DNA of 11,500 bases, taken from assembly GCA_030432015.1 (NCBI GenBank), contig JAUIHJ010000193.1:1-11500 (forward strand). The letters are read 5' to 3'. Of this stretch, positions 7,031 through 11,500 are shown piece by piece (the first letter of the stretch is position 1; every line of letters starts with the position of its first letter). The position numbers and the translations under genes were made by a program. The notes under the pieces are model-generated. The model saw only the letters and a list, made by a program, of their open reading frames with translations, was not told where the DNA came from and made no database searches. The DNA is from a bacterium. GTDB lineage: Bacteria; Planctomycetota; Planctomycetia; Pirellulales; Pirellulaceae.

Positions 7031-8116
7031 GTGACAAGTCGTGTATTCGCGCGACGCCCATCGTCACCCGTCGTTGCCCCCAACTCGAGCATTACGTTGT
7101 CACTGGCCATTCGCACCGAGCATCTGACGAAGATCTACGCCCAGCGGTTGGTGGCGGTCAACGACCTTAACCTGGAAGTTCCCAGCGGGTCGATTTTCGG
7201 GTTGCTGGGTCCCAACGGCGCTGGAAAAACATCAACACTGCGACTCCTACTCGGGCTCCACCGCCCCAGTGCGGGACGCGCGGAAGTGTTTGGTCGTCCG
7301 TGCGGTGTCAATCGCGTTTCGGTTCGCAGGCTGATTGGCTATTTGCCAACCAATCCCAAGTTGCCGGGCCACATGCGACCGCTCGAGTACCTTGATCTGC
7401 TGGGAAAACTGTATGGGCTACCGAGTCAGATCCGTAAACCGCGGCTCGCTTCGCTGGTCCGCGCTGTGGGGCTACTGGGCGCGACGGGCCAACCGATTCG
7501 CACGTTTTCGACAGGCATGACCACGCGGCTGGGAATCGCAGCTTCATTGATTGGGGACCCGCCACTGCTAATTTGGGACGAACCCACGGCAGGGCTCGAC
7601 CCGTCAGCCCGGCGCTTTACGCTGGACCTCATTCGCGAGTTGGGGCGGACAAGGACCATCGTGGTCTCAACACATATTCTGTCCGACATCGATCAGGTTT
7701 GCAGCGATGTCGGCGTGATGCACGAAGGGCGGATGATTTTTTCGGGCTCGATGCGCGAAATGAAACGACGCCTGACGCAAAACGTCTTCCGCCTGGACCT
7801 CGATGGCGCCGCGGACGATCGAGACGCCTTCGTGACGAAAGTCAACGCCCTGGTCGGCGTCTCCGCCTCCGTGAGCCCCAGCGGCTTCGTCATGGTGCAA
7901 GTGGCCGACGGGTTGAGCCATTCGGCCATGCTCTCCGAGATCCTCAGCCTGGTCGACACGACCAACATTTGCCTGCAAAACGTACATTCCGGACAAAACG
8001 AAACCGAGGACGTCTATCTGCAATTGCTGCACGAAGACGAAGCTCATGGATTCCAACGCTTCACGCTCGACGCTGGTGGCGGCGATGATGCCGTTCACCG
8101 CGATTCTCTGGCATGA
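7031..8116 (+). CDS. ABC transporter ATPase of a second ABC-2 exporter
   Basis: The product has 361 residues from the GTG start. Walker A GPNGAGKTS is at 60-68, the signature STGMTTR at 160-166, Walker B LLIWDEPTAGLDP at 179-191, and the switch His at 215 (STHILSDID). The signature departs from LSGGQ, but STGM-type variants are common in NatA/NosF/GldA-like subunits. The Q-loop position reads GYLPTNPKLP (103-112), with no Gln; related ATPases also vary here. It is only distantly like the ATPase of the opposite operon, so this is a separate system, not a duplication. Family homology begins at LAIRTEHLTKIY (residues 25-36), so TTG at 7097 is an alternative start. The C-terminal 150 residues form an accessory domain of the NosF type. 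It overlaps its permease gene by 71 bp at most. Confidence 0.95.
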   Translation: MTSRVFARRPSSPVVAPNSSITLSLAIRTEHLTKIYAQRLVAVNDLNLEVPSGSIFGLLGPNGAGKTSTLRLLLGLHRPSAGRAEVFGRPCGVNRVSVRRLIGYLPTNPKLPGHMRPLEYLDLLGKLYGLPSQIRKPRLASLVRAVGLLGATGQPIRTFSTGMTTRLGIAASLIGDPPLLIWDEPTAGLDPSARRFTLDLIRELGRTRTIVVSTHILSDIDQVCSDVGVMHEGRMIFSGSMREMKRRLTQNVFRLDLDGAADDRDAFVTKVNALVGVSASVSPSGFVMVQVADGLSHSAMLSEILSLVDTTNICLQNVHSGQNETEDVYLQLLHEDEAHGFQRFTLDAGGGDDAVHRDSLA

Positions 8117-8951
8117 TCTCAGCATGCTGTCGCGAAGTTGGCTAGTGCGACTGTGGCTGGCCGGCACGGCGCTGCTGGCCGCATTTCAGTTGCTCGCCAA
8201 CTGGGAACGATTCCAGACCGCGCCTCTGATTGCAATCCTGCTGCTGCCCTATCTGATCTTTCCCTGGTCACTGGTCGTGATGATGCTCAGCGTGACGCCC
8301 ATGTCAGGCGCACAGGGCGGCTTCATCGCAGACGGAATCTTGAGCCGGCCGGTAACGCGCTATGCCTACCTGTTGGCCGCCTGGACCGCACGAGTCATCC
8401 TGGTTCAGACCGTGTTCTTGATCGTGACGGTCCCAGCGATTGCCATCGCAGCACTCGCAGAAAGGCCCCCGGAAGCAGATCCGGTCACCCTGTACGGCGT
8501 GGCTGCGTCCCTGCTGGTCGTGATGCTGGTGTTGACGTTCCTGGTATCGGTCGGCTTCTTGCTGGGAACAACGTTTCGCAATACACTCCTGGCACTGGTG
8601 GTGCTGGTCTTTATCTGGTTTCCCGTCAATGCGGTGCTAAACACGTTTTCGTTAGAAGAGTTTTCGCCCATCAGTTTGACGCAAGCGTTGCCGACCTTAC
8701 TACGCCAGCCCTGGCAGGAAAAGGAAGCTGCCGAACCCGCGCCGGAACTGGACACCGCGTTTCAGGACGCCATCGCCTTTTTTGGCGCGCTAGGCGGCAG
8801 CCAGCCAGCGTCCCCCGAGCAAAACCAGGGGTTCTTCGAGCAGGGTGACTACGAAGATTTCTCGCTGGGTCGTGTGCTGCTGGGCTACGGTATCCCCGCA
8901 CTGGTTTCCGTCCTGCTGGCCTCCATCATCTTCAACCTTCGCGATCTGTAA
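8046..8951 (+). CDS. ABC-2 type permease, NosY-like
   Basis: This 301-residue protein has about six helices (33-51, 58-83, 107-138, 148-173, 178-200, 274-296) and no large domain after helix 1, unlike the minus-strand permeases. D96GILSRPVTR105 is the conserved cytoplasmic coupling segment of NosY/Gld-type permeases. A hydrophilic insert of about 70 residues (201-272, rich in Glu, Gln, Pro and Phe) lies before the last helix and should face outside. The ATG at 8046 overlaps the ATPase gene by 71 bp. ATG codons at 8085 and 8088 would reduce the overlap to about 30 bp and remove only a polar 13- or 14-residue leader, so the start is uncertain. As the only permease here it would work as a homodimer with the upstream ATPase. 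Substrate unknown. Confidence 0.92.
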   Translation: MDSNASRSTLVAAMMPFTAILWHDLSMLSRSWLVRLWLAGTALLAAFQLLANWERFQTAPLIAILLLPYLIFPWSLVVMMLSVTPMSGAQGGFIADGILSRPVTRYAYLLAAWTARVILVQTVFLIVTVPAIAIAALAERPPEADPVTLYGVAASLLVVMLVLTFLVSVGFLLGTTFRNTLLALVVLVFIWFPVNAVLNTFSLEEFSPISLTQALPTLLRQPWQEKEAAEPAPELDTAFQDAIAFFGALGGSQPASPEQNQGFFEQGDYEDFSLGRVLLGYGIPALVSVLLASIIFNLRDL

Positions 8952-9021
8952 GCGGCACGCTGCGGGACGCCGATACGGAACGGACGACCGAAGTCCCCCT
9001 TATAAGGCAGGCTCGCCCCGC
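8952..9021. other. Short gap between convergent genes
   Basis: Seventy base pairs separate the plus-strand permease from the minus-strand esterase. The only clear symmetry is the palindrome CCTTATAAGG at 8998-9007. It has no loop or T-run, so I do not call a terminator, although both transcripts should end around here. Confidence 0.5.
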
Positions 9022-9753
9022 TTACTCGCCCAGCAACTCGGCCAGTTTCGCTTCAATCGATGTGGCCCAGATCGTGTACCCCGCTTCGCTCAGATGCAAC
9101 AAGTCGGGCATGATCTCTTTGGACAGCGAACCATCTTCGCCGAGGAACTTGGGGCCAATGTCCAGGTAATCAACGTTCTCGTCGGCGGCCAGCTTTGCCA
9201 CAATGGCATTGCTCTTTGTATTGACTTGGCGTCGCTTGTCGGACGGATCGGCACCCCGTGGAAACGTCGCCAGCAACAAGATCTTGGTTGCGGGCGTCTT
9301 GGCTTGCAATTGACGAACGATCGCCGTGACCCCTTCGGCAATCTCTTCCGGCGTGTTACTGCCGGAATTATTGGTTCCGATCATGATCACGGCCGCCTTG
9401 GGTGAAATGCCCTCCAGGTTTCCGTTGTCGAGACGCCAGATGACATGCTGCGTGCGGTCGCCGCCGATCCCCAGATTCACCGCGTTACGTTTCCCGTAGA
9501 ATTTTGACCAAACGTTCTTGCCCCGGCCTTCCCACCCCTGTGTAATCGAATCGCCAATAAACACCAGGTCAACGTTCCCTTTGGCGACCCGGGCATTCAT
9601 GGCGTTGTGCCGATTCATCCAACCGCCGGCCCGGGGAACTGGCTTGACGGCGTCGTGCAGCGCCTTGGTCTCTTGCGCCGGCGACCCGGCCATGAAGAGC
9701 AGGACAAGCATCGAGCAGAACGGGACCGAACGCAGCAGATTGGTGATCGTCAT
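9022..9753 (-). CDS. Secreted SGNH/GDSL-type hydrolase (PAF-acetylhydrolase-like esterase)
   Basis: This 243-residue esterase belongs to the SGNH superfamily. Block I is FIGDSITQGW (65-74, nucleophile Ser69), block II GIGGDR (95-100, oxyanion Gly97 or Gly98), block III GTNN (126-129, Asn128), and block V DLLH (217-220, Asp217 and His220). All four are complete. The N-terminus (LLRSVPFCSMLVLLFMAGSPAQ) is a signal peptide with likely cleavage near residue 26, so it acts outside the cytoplasm. The ATG at 9753 has GGAGAG 9 nt upstream; a longer in-frame extension to 9858 has no such support and would bury the signal peptide. Members deacetylate carbohydrates or lipids, and the planctomycete branch is often annotated as a PAF acetylhydrolase-like lipase. 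The exact substrate is not readable. It follows the beta-propeller gene by 189 bp in the same direction. Confidence 0.94.
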   Translation of the reverse strand: MTITNLLRSVPFCSMLVLLFMAGSPAQETKALHDAVKPVPRAGGWMNRHNAMNARVAKGNVDLVFIGDSITQGWEGRGKNVWSKFYGKRNAVNLGIGGDRTQHVIWRLDNGNLEGISPKAAVIMIGTNNSGSNTPEEIAEGVTAIVRQLQAKTPATKILLLATFPRGADPSDKRRQVNTKSNAIVAKLAADENVDYLDIGPKFLGEDGSLSKEIMPDLLHLSEAGYTIWATSIEAKLAELLGE

Positions 9754-9942
9754 GGTGGGAAACTCTCCAGGTGTAGGGTGTGAACATTTGCGGCGGCTCG
9801 CACGTTGCAGACTCCCAAACGGCGAGACACCTCCGCTGCGATTGGCCCTTCGAGCCAACCGAAGTCACCATATCGTAGCGTCCGTAACGACACGCGTCAC
9901 GTCGGCAGGCGAATTGCCCCCGTCAGGCTCCGATGGTCATGT
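9754..9942. other. Gap upstream of the SGNH gene
   Basis: These 189 bp lie between the stop of the beta-propeller gene and the esterase start. They hold the esterase ribosome binding site and a small hairpin, TTGGC at 9842-9846 with GCCAA at 9854-9858. I see no convincing promoter pair, but a separate esterase promoter would have to be here. Confidence 0.5.
9763..9768 (-). promoter_or_regulatory. Ribosome binding site fixing the SGNH start
   Basis: GGAGAG on the minus strand sits 9 nt before the ATG at 9753-9751. It selects the start immediately ahead of the signal peptide over the longer open frame. Confidence 0.75.
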
Positions 9943-11500
9943 TTATGGCCGCGGTTCAGGTCGCACTGAGGCAGCGGCATCGATCTCGCCAAGGGCACGC
10001 GAAGCAAACGCCATCGATGCCTGAATGGGATAATCACAGACGCAACCGCTACTCGCTTCTGGAATCAGCAACAGGCCCCCCGCAGGGATCATATTGATCC
10101 AGCAACCGGGACGACTCACCCGCGTGACCTTGGTCATTAAACCCGACTCCAAATCACACATCGTCGGGTTGCCCGCACGAAAGTAGCACATCTTGGCAGA
10201 AGCCGAGAGGGATCCGCACCCATGACCGCCACGCCCCAGCGACCAGCCCTCGATCTGCTGGCCCGTCTGCAAACGGTAAGCATACGGCTCGACATACACC
10301 GTTTCACCTGTAATGACCGGATGGTGGTCTTGCTCGCCGTGCGAACCGCCCGCACCCTGTCGCTGATTCTGAGTAACCTCCCAGAGATGGGCACCGCTGC
10401 CCGCATCAAGGCAATGTGTGTCGTACCACACGAACGACCTGGCACCAACCGCTTGGTTGCGCGTCCCGACCAGAATCAACTTATCGTTCGCTGTCGCCAA
10501 ATACAGATGGTGTTCAATCGTTCGCAGGTCAATCGGCACGCGCCAGGCGACCGAGCCGTTGGTCGCATCCAACGCGACGACGTTCGCACCGTGATCGGTC
10601 GCAACAAGTTGTTTGAGTAATGATCGCCCGGTTGGTTCGCGCAGCGTCGCCGGGTTACCACTCTCGACAAAATAGCACCGATCGCCGCCGATCGTGATGG
10701 TGGAATTGACAATCGCACCTTCGGCGGCTTGATACCGCCAGCGTGCGTCCCCCGTATGACGATTGACGGCAAACACCGAATCGCTGGTCACCACGGGAAT
10801 CGCGTCATAGTACGCTTCGCTGATCTGCTGCTTGGAATGACCGGACCGCGCGGCATTGCGGCGGGTTGTACTGCCAAATAACAAGTCTCCCACCACCGCG
10901 ACAAACCCCCAATCGCGAGCGCGGTCTTGATCGGAGTGGCTGTCCCCGGAGTGGCTGTCCCCGGGATGACTCCGCGGCGGAACGGCATCATCGCTGGCAT
11001 CATCACATGGCGCGACGGTGAACGCCTGCATCGCTTGGCCTGACTCCGCCTCGAAACGATGACATGCATCACCTGCCGCGATGTACAACGTCTCGGGCGT
11101 CGCCGCCATGCTGCCACAGTCGCTGGCGATCGCTACGCGTCGCGAGCCGGGTACGACGATATTCCACAACACCGTACCGTTGTAGGCGTCGACACCATAG
11201 ATCCGCTCATTCCCAGGCACGAACAGCCGACCGTCACTGTACAACGGTGATACGGTACGGTGATGGCGGTCAACCATCTCTCGTGGTCCCGGGGGACCGA
11301 ACCACTGCAATGTCAGTTGCCCGTCAAGTCGCTGATCGGCACTGCATGCGGTGTTGTCAGGAGATGCATAGAGATGCGTCCATTGGCCTGCGCCGGGTAG
11401 CGGCTTGCGCGTGACGACCAACCACGTCCCTTCGTGCTCGACCAGTTGTTGTTCATAGGTGCCCGCCTGCGTAGACTCGGCCAGCCAGGACGTCGCAGCG
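9943..11500 (-). CDS. PQQ-like beta-propeller repeat protein, 5' end beyond the window
   Basis: The frame is open through the right edge, so only the C-terminal ~518 residues are visible; a TTG near 11421 is not the true start. Blade motifs of the PQQ/quinoprotein type recur: IYGVDAYNGTVLW, VFAVNRHTGDARW, VVALDATNGSVAW and CLDAGSGAHLW. They fit an eight-bladed propeller fold like BamB or PQQ dehydrogenases. The segment QWTHLYASPDNTACS and the MVDRHHRT segment precede the blades. Near the end are GHGCGSLSAS (about 10200-10230), RPGCW (about 10103-10117) and a CVCDYPIQ run (about 10025-10050), suggesting paired Cys sites. Between blades there is a Gly-Asp-Ser-His insert coded by a 15-bp duplication. 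From memory, planctomycete proteins of this type can carry an N-terminal methyltransferase domain; the visible edge (EQQLVEHEGTW) could be its end. Catalytic role and cofactor unknown. Confidence 0.88.
   Translation of the reverse strand, partial: AATSWLAESTQAGTYEQQLVEHEGTWLVVTRKPLPGAGQWTHLYASPDNTACSADQRLDGQLTLQWFGPPGPREMVDRHHRTVSPLYSDGRLFVPGNERIYGVDAYNGTVLWNIVVPGSRRVAIASDCGSMAATPETLYIAAGDACHRFEAESGQAMQAFTVAPCDDASDDAVPPRSHPGDSHSGDSHSDQDRARDWGFVAVVGDLLFGSTTRRNAARSGHSKQQISEAYYDAIPVVTSDSVFAVNRHTGDARWRYQAAEGAIVNSTITIGGDRCYFVESGNPATLREPTGRSLLKQLVATDHGANVVALDATNGSVAWRVPIDLRTIEHHLYLATANDKLILVGTRNQAVGARSFVWYDTHCLDAGSGAHLWEVTQNQRQGAGGSHGEQDHHPVITGETVYVEPYAYRLQTGQQIEGWSLGRGGHGCGSLSASAKMCYFRAGNPTMCDLESGLMTKVTRVSRPGCWINMIPAGGLLLIPEASSGCVCDYPIQASMAFASRALGEIDAAASVRPEPRP
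10933..10962 (-). repeat. In-frame 15-bp tandem duplication in the beta-propeller gene
   Basis: The 15-bp unit at 10933-10947 is repeated exactly at 10948-10962 and encodes GDSHS twice. The neighbouring codons (SHPG) look like a worn third copy. It lengthens a hydrophilic loop between propeller blades without breaking the frame. Confidence 0.88.

Noticed and set aside
8998..9007. CCTTATAAGG palindrome as a convergent terminator
   Set aside because: There is no loop space, the arms are only 5 bp and no T-run follows.
9754..9858. Upstream extension of the SGNH gene
   Set aside because: It would place 35 residues ahead of a clear signal peptide, while the ATG at 9753 has a good ribosome binding site.
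1..11500. Defence, toxin-antitoxin, secretion-island or mobile-element system
   Set aside because: No nuclease, transposase, integrase, toxin or antitoxin domain was recognised. The genes present are ordinary exporters, hydrolases and a propeller protein.

Overview
The window is GC-rich bacterial chromosome that looks planctomycetal (Pirellula/Rhodopirellula-like). This rests on gene content and style, not on a marker gene. It holds exported SMP-30/gluconolactonase and SGNH-hydrolase proteins, a large PQQ-type beta-propeller protein with Cys-containing C-terminal motifs, S51 'cyanophycinase-like' peptidases, and intergenic sequence resembling the dispersed elements I associate with planctomycetes. 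No rRNA, tRNA, CRISPR array, insertion sequence or phage gene was seen.

Layout. (1) 1-1808, plus strand: an S51 peptidase gene that has lost its N-terminus overlaps an exported SMP-30 family lactonase by 4 bp (ATGA). The missing kind of N-terminal sequence (GTLVIVGGGGMP) is present at the left edge on the opposite strand, and the two pieces meet at a 7-bp inverted repeat. (2) 1908-2690, plus: a cytoplasmic protein of unknown function. (3) 2691-3279: about 590 bp without a credible gene, holding a 20-bp imperfect inverted repeat and four perfectly phased 10-bp tandem repeats. (4) 3280-6653, minus: a three-gene ABC-2 exporter operon (ATPase, then two permeases with large extracytoplasmic domains). 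(5) 6654-7030: a divergent intergenic region. (6) 7031-8951, plus: a second, different ABC-2 exporter (ATPase overlapping a NosY-like permease). (7) 9022-9753, minus: a secreted SGNH/GDSL esterase. (8) 9943 to the right edge, minus: the C-terminal part of a PQQ-like beta-propeller protein.

How the parts fit. The two exporters are transcribed away from a shared 377-bp region. Their substrates cannot be told from sequence. The lactonase, the esterase and probably the beta-propeller protein act outside the cytoplasm, in keeping with a scavenging heterotroph. I see no convincing new multi-gene system. The observation most worth checking is the inversion-like junction at positions 82-103, which is either a real gene-disrupting inversion or an assembly or amplification chimera.
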